From CAZENU01 sp965222125 (lineage in GTDB: Bacteria; Chloroflexota; Dehalococcoidia; Lucifugimonadales; CAZENU01), in NCBI GenBank assembly GCA_965222125.1, contig CBDCTC010000005.1, forward strand, positions 124,001 through 188,000: a stretch of 64,000 nt of DNA, read 5' to 3'. The notes below the pieces were generated by a model. It was not told the origin of the DNA. It saw only the letters and a list, made by a program, of their open reading frames with translations, and did no database searches. Both the position numbers and the translations under genes were made by a program. This document shows positions 37,262-45,202 of this stretch, piece after piece (positions within the stretch are counted from its first letter, which is position 1; each line of letters begins with the position of its first letter).

Positions 37262-38749
37262 TCAGAACCTCAGCTCCAACGTCGACACCGTCCGGGTGTC
37301 CGCGTCGAAGACACGGATCGCGTGGTTGTTCGTGTCGGCCACGTAGACCAGGCCATTCGCAGCGCTGAGCGCGGCCGGCTCGTGCAGCTCGGCGAGCTCG
37401 GCGTCGCCGTCCCTGGCGCCCGCCGGGCCCGCTCCCGCCACGGTGAAGACCCGCCGCTCGTCCGGAGAAACACACTTGATCTTGTTGTTGTAGGTATCGG
37501 CCACGTAGACCTGGCCGTCCCAGACGTCGACGCCCTGGACGTGCTGGAGGCGCACGCGGTCGCCGACGCCGTCCACGTCTCCAAACGTGAACAGGCCCTC
37601 TCCCACAATCGTATTCACGGTGCCGGAGCGCAGGTCTACGTACCGGATCGAGCTGGTCTCGCTGTCTGCGAAGTAGAGCCGGCCGCCGTCGGCTGCCACG
37701 CCGTTCGGTTGCGCCAGCTCCGCCGAGGCGACAGGCCCGTCCACGATGCCCTCTCGGCCGTTTCCCGCAAACGGACTAACCTCGTCGGTCGCCAGATCGA
37801 GTCGCCATAGCTGATGAAAACCGGCCATCGCTATGTACAGCGATTCGCCAGCAGCGGCCAGGTCCCAAGGCGAGTTGAGGGAAACCTCCGCGCCGATGCC
37901 TCCACTATCAAAGGACATCGCCTGTTGGCCGGTGCCTGCTATTGTCTTCACGTATCGGTTAGCCAAATCCACCCTTCGTAGGGCGTGGTTTCCGGCATCG
38001 GCCACGTACAGCGTGTCGCCGCCGACCAGCTCGAGACCTTGGGGCCCGTCGAAACGGGACTCCTCGAAAGCGCCGTCGGCCAGTCCCGGATCGCCGGAGC
38101 CGATAATGCTCCGGACCCGACCGTCCGCGGACGCGACCACGACGCGATTGTGGGTAGTGTCGGCGATGAACAGCCTATCGCTTCGCCGATCGGCCAGCAC
38201 CTTCCCCGGAAACGACAGCAGCCCTCCGTTCTGCTTCTCGCGTTCGGTGACGAAGTCGACGGGACGCCGGTCGATCAGGTCCCGCTCGTCGAACTGCCTG
38301 ACCATCTCCTGCAGCACGCCGTCGAACGCCTCGAAGCCGATCTCCCCCTCATGCTTGCCAATCACCTTGCCCTCGGGGTCGATGAACATGAGGGTCGGCC
38401 ACGCCCGGACCGTGTACCGGCGCCAGACCTCGAAGGCCGAGTCGTTGACCACCGGATGCTTGAGACCGTAGCGCAGCACGGCTTGCCGGATGTTGGCCGT
38501 GGACCGCTCCGCGTCGAACTTGGCCGAGTGGACACCGATGACGACGAGCTCCGCGCGGTACTTCTCTTCCAGTTTCCGCAACTGCGGAAATATGTGCAGG
38601 CAGTTAATTCAGCAGTAGGTCCAGAAGTCCAGGACCACCACCTTGCCCCGGAGCTCGGCGAGGCTGACCGGACGCTCCGTGTTCAGCCACTCCAGGCCCT
38701 CGGGGAAATCGGGTGCGTTTACCTTGCCCGCGTATGTCTGTGGACTCAT
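37262..38749 (-). CDS. putative selenoprotein: NHLRC2-like thioredoxin/NHL-repeat protein with in-frame UGA (Sec47)
   Basis: Read through one UGA (codon 47, bases 38609-38611), the gene encodes 495 residues. The start is the ATG at 38749, preceded by AAAGGAG. Residues 1-150 are a TlpA-like thioredoxin domain: VVVLDFWTYC-U-INCLHIFPQL, then VVIGVHSAKFDAE and RAWPTLMFIDPEGK. Residues 170-495 are six or so NHL repeats (DxxNHAIRRVD-type). In NHLRC2-type relatives the segment is YCCINC, so UGA falls exactly on the first Cys of the redox CxxC, giving UxxC. Both sides of the UGA are strongly family-like in the same frame. A hairpin fitting a bacterial SECIS follows. No selenocysteine-synthesis genes are in the window. 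Confidence 0.85.
38573..38590 (-). promoter_or_regulatory. SECIS-like hairpin
   Basis: Minus-strand mRNA: a perfect 7-bp stem UUUCCGC/GCGGAAA closing an AGUU loop. The stem starts 18 nt after the UGA and the loop 25 nt after it, with G as the second loop base. This meets the usual bacterial SECIS spacing (loop 16-37 nt from UGA, G in the first two loop positions). Confidence 0.7.
38609..38611 (-). other. UGA codon read as selenocysteine
   Basis: The single in-frame UGA of the NHLRC2-like gene, between codons for Tyr-Cys and Ile-Asn-Cys. It corresponds to a conserved Cys codon in the family. Confidence 0.8.
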
Positions 38750-38799
38750 GTGCGAACTCCTTTCGCGGTCGCAACCGATATGCCTCCGCTCGCCATCGC

Positions 38800-40012
38800 C
38801 TACGGTGTCACTACTACGACGCCGGACATGAAGGAGTGCAGGGTGCAGGTGTAGGCGAAGCTGCCCGGGCTGTCGAACGTGACCTGGAACGACCCGCCCG
38901 GACTCAGCAGCCCGGAGTCGAAGCCGCCGTCGGAGCGCCCGCCAGAGCCGGCGGTCACGGTGTGGGCCACGCCGTCGGCGTTCGACCACGCGAGTGTATC
39001 GCCCGCGCTGATCGTGGCGTTCCCGAACCCGAAGTTCTCGATGTTCACCGTCGCATCGCCGGCGACCCTGACGGCGTCGCGAATGCGGTCCGGCTCGGCG
39101 ACGGGCGCGATGTTCGGGTTCCACATCGTGAACACCCCCAGGGGATTGTCCACCCAGACCCAGGCATGGATCATCCAACCGTAGGCCGGCACCCACACGC
39201 CGCCGTCCTTCCTGCACTCGGCCTGCGTCGCCGACCTGGACCTGAAGCTGGTGCCCGTGCACAGCTCGTAGTGGACGTGCCAGTTGTCCAGCGGACCGAC
39301 GAACGCCTGCGGATGGTCGAATCCGGCCAGGAGCAGGGACTGGACGAAGGACGTGCCGACCAGCTCCCACTCGCCCTCTTCGTCCCGGACGTAGAGCAGT
39401 ATCCCCGGCCGGGCGGGATCGAACCTCCCGACGAGGCTCCACAGAGGATGGACGAAGTGGGCGCCCATGTTCGGCACCTCCTCGGTCGCCTGCCTGTACC
39501 CCGCTTTCAGGGCAACGTCGACGTCCCGGAATTTTTCAGTGGCCGCCCTCACCGTATCGAGCTGTCCGACCAGCCCGGACAACTCCTCTTGCGACATGCT
39601 CAGGTCGACAGGGGCCGGAGCCGGAGTCGGCCCACTCCTTCAGCTGTTGGTACGACGCCGGCACCCGCACCTGCAGATGCCGGGGGCCCTCGACCAGGGT
39701 CGTCACGACGTTGCCGCCGACCTGCTCGAAGACGTAGTGCGAGAAGCCGATCGCGCCGCCCGGCAGCGCCGGCGCCTGCGCCGGGGGCGCCGCGTCGGTG
39801 CCGGCCGGCACGCCCTCCCAGCGGAACACACTCGTCCCGGACCGCGCCAGTGGGGTAGGGGTGGCCGGCGTCGTCGGGGCCGACGTCGCGGTCGGGGCGG
39901 GCGCGTAGGTCGGCTCGGGCGGGGGTTCCGCAGACTCGCCGCAGGCCGGCCCGAGCAGCATCAGCGCCACGACTGCCAGGGCTGCCGCTCTTGTGTCGAT
40001 GCGAGACATCAT
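38800..40012 (-). pseudogene. lipoprotein with C-terminal cupredoxin domain, split by a frameshift
   Basis: Two frames appear to be one gene. The upstream frame (from ATG 40012) has a signal with lipobox-like LLGPAC and a proline-rich linker, then a domain ending ASYQQLKEW. The downstream frame resumes with a natural linker (SGPTPAPAPVDLSMSQEEL) and carries GYRQATEEVPNMGAHFVHP, then a plastocyanin/azurin-like end (AHTVTAG...GSFAYTCTLHSFMSGVVVV) with the copper-ligand pattern H...C..H..M. The shift lies near 39625-39640, in a CCGGAG direct repeat. It may be a sequencing error, or two overlapping genes. It is part of the LLM-selenoprotein run. Confidence 0.7.
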
Positions 40013-40033
40013 TGCGCCCCCACTACCGGGACA

Positions 40034-41104
40034 CTACGTCGCGACCGACGCCGGCTCTCGGAGATGCGGCGCCACCTCCGTGGCGAACAGCTCTATCGAG
40101 CGCATGCGCTTGGCGTGCGGCAGTCCCGGAAAGCCGAAGTAGCCGAACACGTGGCCGATACCCGACTCCCGCAGCTCGAACAGCCGCTCCACGACGATCT
40201 CGGGGCTGCCGCGCAGGTTGATCGAGCCGCCCCTGCGCGGGTTCCCGGCCGCCTCGCGGTCGCGCTGCCGGTTTATCCACTCCTCGTAGCCCTTCGGGTA
40301 CCGGCCGTCCTTTCCGGCGGGAGAGCCGATCCGCGCGAGAATCTTGGTCGAAAAGTCCTCGCGGCCCTCCGCGTCGCACTCGGCCTCTTCGACCGTGGGC
40401 GCGACGTGGATATTCATGTTCACGGGAGGGTCGACGTGCGCGTGGGCGTGGCCGTACTCCTCCATCTTCTCCCGCCAGAGGGCAATGACCTCCGGCGCGA
40501 TGCCCAGCGCGGCGGTCGGCCCGCCGACGATGACCGGGATCGCGAGCCTAGCCGCGTAGTCGATGGTGGCGGGGCTTGTGCTGACCGCGACGTACAGGGG
40601 CGGATGCGGCTTCTGCTTCGGCTTGGGCAGCACGGCCACGTCCTCGACGTTCGTGAACCTGCCGTGATAGGTCAGCTTCTCCTCCGTCCACGCCCTGACG
40701 ATGACGTCCAACGCCTCCCGGGACCGCTCCCGGCTCTCCTCGACGTCGACGCCCAGGCCCTCGAACTCCTGGCGCTGGTAACCGCTGCCCACGCCCGCGT
40801 CGAGTCGGCCTCCGCTCAGGATGTCTATCGTGGCAAGCTCCTCGGCCACCTGTATCGGATTGCGGAAGGGCAGCACCACCACGGCGAGGCCGATTCGCGC
40901 GTTCTTCGTCCGAGCAGCGACGTGCCCTGTGAACGAGAACAGGCCGGACAGTATCCCGTGGCGCGAGAAGTGGTGCTCCCCAAGCCAGATTTCGTCGAAC
41001 CCGGCCTGGTCCGCGAGCTCCGCCCGCTCCAGCACCTCCAGGAGCGACCGCTCCTGGGTCCATTCATCGTGCCACCGCACCGTAAAGAAAACGCCGAATT
41101 TCAT
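40034..41104 (-). CDS. LLM-class flavin-dependent oxidoreductase
   Basis: This 356-residue TIM-barrel luciferase-like monooxygenase has DQAGFDEIWLGEHHFSRHG at the typical position, TKNARIGLAVVVLPFRNP and LSGGRLDAGVGSGYQRQEFE. It uses FMN or F420 as cofactor; the GEHHF pattern favours FMN-type alkanal monooxygenase-like members. Substrate unknown. It precedes the cupredoxin lipoprotein by 21 nt on the same strand. Confidence 0.9.
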   Translation of the reverse strand: MKFGVFFTVRWHDEWTQERSLLEVLERAELADQAGFDEIWLGEHHFSRHGILSGLFSFTGHVAARTKNARIGLAVVVLPFRNPIQVAEELATIDILSGGRLDAGVGSGYQRQEFEGLGVDVEESRERSREALDVIVRAWTEEKLTYHGRFTNVEDVAVLPKPKQKPHPPLYVAVSTSPATIDYAARLAIPVIVGGPTAALGIAPEVIALWREKMEEYGHAHAHVDPPVNMNIHVAPTVEEAECDAEGREDFSTKILARIGSPAGKDGRYPKGYEEWINRQRDREAAGNPRRGGSINLRGSPEIVVERLFELRESGIGHVFGYFGFPGLPHAKRMRSIELFATEVAPHLREPASVAT

Positions 41105-41171
41105 TTGACCTCTCTCCGACCCGAAGCGGCGCTCCGAGCATGGTCAAGCCGCCTCAGCATACGCGACGCCA

Positions 41172-41372
41172 CTACGAACGGAGACGCGCCGCAAGCCGAA
41201 CCTTGACGTCCGGCCACTCTGAGTCAAGGATCGAATACACCGCCGAGTTCCTGATGGCGCCATCGTATGCCACCTGGGCAGCCCTGACCACTCCGTCGAG
41301 CTGCGCTCCGAGCCGTTCGATCGCCGCGCGCGAGCGCTCGTTCCGCCGGTCCGTCCGCAGGCTGACGCGGTG
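41172..41372 (-). pseudogene. GNAT acetyltransferase, C-terminal fragment at an insertion junction
   Basis: The last 66 codons of a RimJ/RimL-type N-acetyltransferase are visible: RVSLRTDRRNERSRAAIERL, then a VVRAAQVAYDGAIRNSAVYS segment and EWPDVKVRL. The frame breaks at about 41372 where serine-recombinase sequence begins, and no N-terminal part follows. The gene was apparently disrupted by integration of the element to its right, making this junction a candidate att site. It lies 67 nt upstream of the LLM gene. Confidence 0.75.
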
Positions 41373-42509
41373 GGCCGGACTGGACGAAATCGAGAACCGA
41401 CGCCGATTCTGAGGTCACTCCATCGTTGGGCATGGGGATGGTGTACGTCAGCGTGGCCTCGTCTCCGGTGATCTCGATGCCCTCCACGAAGTTGCGGATG
41501 AGGGCCTTGCGCTCAGGGAACGTCCCCTCCTGCAAGAACTCCCGGAAGTCCGTCACGTATCCCTTGATCTCCTCGGTGGTGGGAAGCTCCACCCGCCGCT
41601 GCTCAAGCTGAGTTGTGGCGTCCTCTCTCGCAGCCCCCAGCTGCTCCTCCCGGTGCCTCAGCGAGAAGATGCGGGGCGACAGGACCTCCAACGTTAGATC
41701 GCTCGTCTCAAGGGCTTCGTAGAGCCTCTCAAGCCTGCTCCGCACGTCCCCCAGCTCGGCGTCGATGACCTCCAGCCTGCTGGACAACTCCCCGGCCATG
41801 GCGTCTATCTCCTCGGCCACCAGCGTCACCAGCTCTACGATGGTCTCCTCGGTGAGTATCCGCTCCCTGATCTTCTCGACCACGAAGTCCTCAACCCTGG
41901 GGGCGTTCAGGTAGCGGGCGCTGCACGTCCCCGCTCCCTCCCTGAACAGCGTCCCGCAGATGGAGTAGGCGAACTGGCCGCTCTTGGCCCCCTGGCCGGT
42001 GTAGGGCCTGCCGCACACCCCACACGTCAGCAGCCCGCTCAACAGGGACTTGCTGCCCACTCTACCGGGCCTCTGCACCTTCGGGGCACGGTCCCGCATC
42101 GCCTGCTGCACGGCTTCGTACATCTCCCTCGACACCAGGGCGGGCCACGCTCCCTCCACACGCACAGGCTCCTGGCCCTTCTCTTCCTAAGAGCCTATCC
42201 GATAACCTTAATTGTTCTTGGTGAGTATCCAAGACTTTGCACAAGCTTTCTCCATTCTACTTGAGTGGAGGAAAGACATGTCGGAGATCGATCATGGAGG
42301 CGTAGGCGCTGATTGGCGGATTCCTGATGCTCTGTGGGAGAGGATTGAGCCGATATTGCCTGCGAAGACGGCGGGTCGCCGTTGGCCTTGGCGTAGTCCT
42401 TGAGCGCCCGAAGCTGGGCGGACACGGACAGGTCCACGTCCTGCCGGTCGCTGGATACCCTGGCGTAGAGGGCCGCCGGTGTTAGCGGCTGTAGGTGCTT
42501 CTTCTTCAT
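41224..42509 (-). pseudogene. large serine recombinase, disrupted
   Basis: The N-terminal fragment (ATG 42509, TPAALYARVSSDRQDVDLSV) is the start of a resolvase catalytic domain, including the active Ser of ARVSS. It is cut after about 45 codons by an IS5-like fragment. The C-terminal fragment resumes with EKGQEPVRVEGAWPALVSRE, a zinc-ribbon (CGVCGRPY...C...C) and a coiled coil, ending in GNAT-gene DNA at 41224. About 250 central codons are missing, so it is inactive. Such integrases sit next to their att site, as here. Confidence 0.82.
42191..42377 (+). mobile_element. IS5-like element, 5' fragment
   Basis: Begins with an IS-end-like GAGCCTATCCGATAACC and encodes the first about 40 residues of an IS5-type transposase on the plus strand (ATG 42278; ADWRIPDALWERIEPILP). 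The rest is absent; the junction with recombinase sequence is near 42377. Confidence 0.7.
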
Positions 42510-42546
42510 TGATGTCCTCCTTGGTTGATATGTCCCGTCCAATCCC

Positions 42547-42969
42547 CTAGATGTCCACCAGCTCGATGCGGTCGCCGTAACGGCGAAAATCTGATACGTT
42601 GAACGTAAGTAACCGTCGCTCCCCATGCGCCAGCATGGTTCCGACGATGTTGGCGTCGTGAATCTGCCTCTCCCCAACGGCAACTTCGCGGCACAGCGCC
42701 ACCAGCGACTCGGTCACCAGGGGGCCGTACTCAAGTATCTCGAAACTGGCAATCAGTCTGCTCACGTCATCAAGGGCATCCTCGCGGGTGATAGCCACCG
42801 GCCAAGTCTGTGGACGAGTCACCACGGACAAATACTCGCGTATTACCTGACGGCTGATCCTCAGTGGTTCAGGGTCTCGGAAAGCCCGCTCAAGGCTTTC
42901 CCGTGCGGCGTCGTGGTCCGGTGCGCCGGGGATGCGGGACTTCACCAGCACGTTGGTGTCTATGAACAT
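42547..42969 (-). CDS. PIN-domain ribonuclease toxin (VapC-type)
   Basis: This 140-residue PIN domain shows the acidic residues of the active site: FIDTNVLVKS at the N-terminus, SRQVIREYLSV in the middle, and GERQIHDANIVGTML and LTFNVSDFRRYG near the end. VapC toxins cleave tRNA or other RNA. The preceding gene (8-nt gap) is not a usual VapB, so the antitoxin identity is unclear. It belongs to the minus-strand mobile-element run that ends in the serine recombinase. Confidence 0.85.
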   Translation of the reverse strand: MFIDTNVLVKSRIPGAPDHDAARESLERAFRDPEPLRISRQVIREYLSVVTRPQTWPVAITREDALDDVSRLIASFEILEYGPLVTESLVALCREVAVGERQIHDANIVGTMLAHGERRLLTFNVSDFRRYGDRIELVDI

Positions 42970-42976
42970 GGCTGGC

Positions 42977-43381
42977 CTAGACCCTCTCCTCGTAGAGGTC
43001 CTCTCGCCTGAGACTCAGGCCCTCCGGCCACATCGCCGTGGGATGGACGGGCCACGCCTCGTCGAGCGGAAGCCTGGGTACGGGCTTGGCGTGCATTCGT
43101 CGGAACAGCAGCGTCTCGCGATCCATATCGACCTCCGCCGTCTCCCATCCGGCCACGCTCCAGGCAAGGGCGTGGCTGTGACCGTTGCCGCCACGCTGAT
43201 TGCCCCACCATGGCCGGTGCAGCCGTGCGGACGGAGGCAGTTCGAATCCGATGACCGCCTCAAGTTCGCTGAAGGAGGTCTTCCACTCAGAAACCTGGAG
43301 ACTGCTCAGGTACGTGTACAGTCTCTGGTACTTGCCCCGAATCACCATATCTCGGTACTTGTCCTTTTGGTCTACGGCCAT
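42977..43381 (-). CDS. DUF7662-like small protein next to a PIN toxin
   Basis: The 134-residue protein has YQRLYTYLSSLQ, then SFSELEAVIGFELPPSARLH and RPWWGN, a pattern seen in small conserved proteins often annotated DUF7662. No catalytic motif is apparent. It is 7 nt upstream of the PIN gene, the place normally held by an antitoxin, so an antitoxin or regulatory role is possible but not shown. Confidence 0.65.
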   Translation of the reverse strand: MAVDQKDKYRDMVIRGKYQRLYTYLSSLQVSEWKTSFSELEAVIGFELPPSARLHRPWWGNQRGGNGHSHALAWSVAGWETAEVDMDRETLLFRRMHAKPVPRLPLDEAWPVHPTAMWPEGLSLRREDLYEERV

Positions 43382-43491
43382 GTCGGGCCTCCTCGTCTTA
43401 GCTAGGGCGTCGGCGGACCTCGAACATCACCCCGCCGACCCAACTTTGCAGCCCCCAACCGGCATGGAGGGCAGATAGCGATGCATCAGCG

Positions 43492-44418
43492 CTATCTGCG
43501 TGTCACTCTCCTACAGGACGCATCCGGTGGTACGACGCATCCGGTGGTACAGGGAGTCCCATCGGTAGTCCCGCAGGCCGGACAGCGCCAGTCGGGGGAC
43601 TTCGGCTCCCACAGGGGACGCCAGGACTTTCCAAGTATCCCTATGTGTGACAGCACGGGGATGCACGACACGAGGATGGGCAGCGACATGGTGGCCAACT
43701 GGGACGTCGTGCGCACGTCGGTGTCCTCGACCTCCTCGGTGTCCACGACGAGAAGCGTGGTGGGGAACGGGGGCTGGTCTTCCTCTGGTGCGGGTGACCA
43801 GTAGTAGCTCTCATAGGGATCCAGGCGGGCAAGGACGCCCCTGGGGTGGCGGGCGCTAAGCTCGTGCTCAAGGTAGAATGGCACGTGAAGGCCGCCGGTA
43901 AGCAGATGCCCCACGGCGTCGGGGGCGATGGCCGACTCCCCCCAGTTGTCGGCCCGGTCGGACCTGGCGGTGGGAACGGACCACTGGAGTTCGCTCGAAG
44001 AATCCTCTCTGGTCTCCGCGTCAAGCTTCGAGAGGACCCAGGTGATGCCGTCGGCGTGCTTCGTCTGCCGCGCCCACGTCTCGATGCGGTGGCCCACGTG
44101 TCGTCTTCGGCCCTGTTTGTCGGTGGTGAGGGCCGTGCTCCAGATGCCCCGCGTGGTCGGCAGCTCGGCGCGGTCCCTGTGGGTGATGTAGCGGATGCCC
44201 TCGGCGGACAGCGTGTAGCGAACGTCGCCTCGTTTGCCGTGACGCTCGATGAGGCCCCAGGTCTTCACGAGGTTGTGCATCATCTGGCTGACCCGTCCCT
44301 CGGAGACGCCGAGCCAGGTCGCCAGGTGCGCACGGGGGATCATCGGGTGATCGGTCACAAGGTCTAGGGTCCGCTTCTCCGAGGGTGTGAGACCGAAGGC
44401 CGGCGCAGCCTCCACCAT
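43492..44418 (-). CDS. replication-relaxation-like winged-helix protein with zinc-binding C-terminus
   Basis: I start at the ATG at 44418, 4 nt after the neighbouring gene; a longer frame to 44592 gives a low-complexity leader. The N-terminus is a winged helix (IPRAHLATWLGVSEGRVSQM then KRGDVRYTLSAEGIRYI), followed by a hydrophobic region and a CPACG...C...C zinc-finger-like tail. This layout resembles the replication-relaxation family of integrated plasmids. A 17-bp tandem duplication (43517-43550) has shifted the last codons. Confidence 0.65.
   Translation of the reverse strand: MVEAAPAFGLTPSEKRTLDLVTDHPMIPRAHLATWLGVSEGRVSQMMHNLVKTWGLIERHGKRGDVRYTLSAEGIRYITHRDRAELPTTRGIWSTALTTDKQGRRRHVGHRIETWARQTKHADGITWVLSKLDAETREDSSSELQWSVPTARSDRADNWGESAIAPDAVGHLLTGGLHVPFYLEHELSARHPRGVLARLDPYESYYWSPAPEEDQPPFPTTLLVVDTEEVEDTDVRTTSQLATMSLPILVSCIPVLSHIGILGKSWRPLWEPKSPDWRCPACGTTDGTPCTTGCVVPPDASCRRVTRR
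43517..43550. repeat. 17-bp tandem duplication
   Basis: GACGCATCCGGTGGTAC occurs twice in direct succession (43517-43533, 43534-43550) within the 3' end of the gene at 43492-44418. Being 17 bp it changes the reading frame of the C-terminus. Confidence 0.9.
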
Positions 44419-44422
44419 CCGC

Positions 44423-45187
44423 TCAGGCTGGGGAATGGAGGCGCGTTTGCGCTCCGGCGACTCGGTGGATGGTCTTCCACCAGAGCTGCCCTGGGAGCTG
44501 ACGTGATTGGACGTGATTGAGGGTGTGGTACGTGCTCCCGAACAGCCCCGTGGTCTGCTGCCAGAGGCGAAGGTCCCGCCGTTCGAGCGCATCCCTCGAC
44601 TCCACGGCGATGTAGGAGTCCCTGAGATAGATGCGCTCGCAGAACCTCCCCGTCAGCCTCTGTTCCCAGACGCTCGGAGCCAGGATCAGGATGGTGTCGG
44701 GGCGGCGGGTGTAGTCGTACTCGGCTATGGCCCTCAGCCTGTCGTAGAGGGAGCGGCGCCGAAGGGCCAGACCCTGGCGGACGACGCCGAAGCTGCGGCC
44801 GTCGTGGAGGGTGATCGTGGCGTCGAAACTGCCTCGGCGGTGGAACTCCACCTGGGACCGGAGTCCGTCGATGCCGGGGGACATCGAGGCGGCAAGGCGG
44901 TAGAAGGAGGCCACCGCGTCCATCCGGCGTATCAGCAGCGTGAGCCGCTCCCTGGACATAGGATAGGCGCGCATGAAGTCCGAAGGCGTCTGGAAGCCGA
45001 GGAACTCGGCGGCTTCGCTGACGCCCTTAGCCGTCAGGTAGTACCTCTCGCTCGACGGCAGGTGGACCGTGCCATGGCTCACGCGCCCCACGATGCCGTA
45101 GGCCAACAGGCCGGTTAGGGCTCGGTGGACCGTCGCGTGAGGCTCGCCAAGGACGCCTGCCAGCTCCGTCGAGTCGATGAAGGGCAT
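44423..45187 (-). CDS. replication-relaxation-like winged-helix protein, 5'-truncated
   Basis: The 254 codons contain a winged helix (STELAGVLGEPHATVHRAL, then SSERYYLTAKGVSEAAEFL), a nuclease-like or helical core (SFDATITLHDGRSFGVVRQG) and a C-terminal LNHVQSRQLPG. Upstream of the ATG the frame continues (LLGR) to the IS1182 junction near 45203, so the original N-terminus was probably removed by that insertion. It ends 4 nt before the next gene of the same kind. Confidence 0.6.
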   Translation of the reverse strand: MPFIDSTELAGVLGEPHATVHRALTGLLAYGIVGRVSHGTVHLPSSERYYLTAKGVSEAAEFLGFQTPSDFMRAYPMSRERLTLLIRRMDAVASFYRLAASMSPGIDGLRSQVEFHRRGSFDATITLHDGRSFGVVRQGLALRRRSLYDRLRAIAEYDYTRRPDTILILAPSVWEQRLTGRFCERIYLRDSYIAVESRDALERRDLRLWQQTTGLFGSTYHTLNHVQSRQLPGQLWWKTIHRVAGAQTRLHSPA

Positions 45188-45202
45188 CCGGCCTAGCAGC
45201 CT

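Noticed and set aside
38609..38611. UGA as an ordinary nonsense mutation making two separate genes
   Set aside because: Family similarity continues without a break on both sides in the same frame, the UGA sits on the redox Cys, and the hairpin has SECIS spacing.
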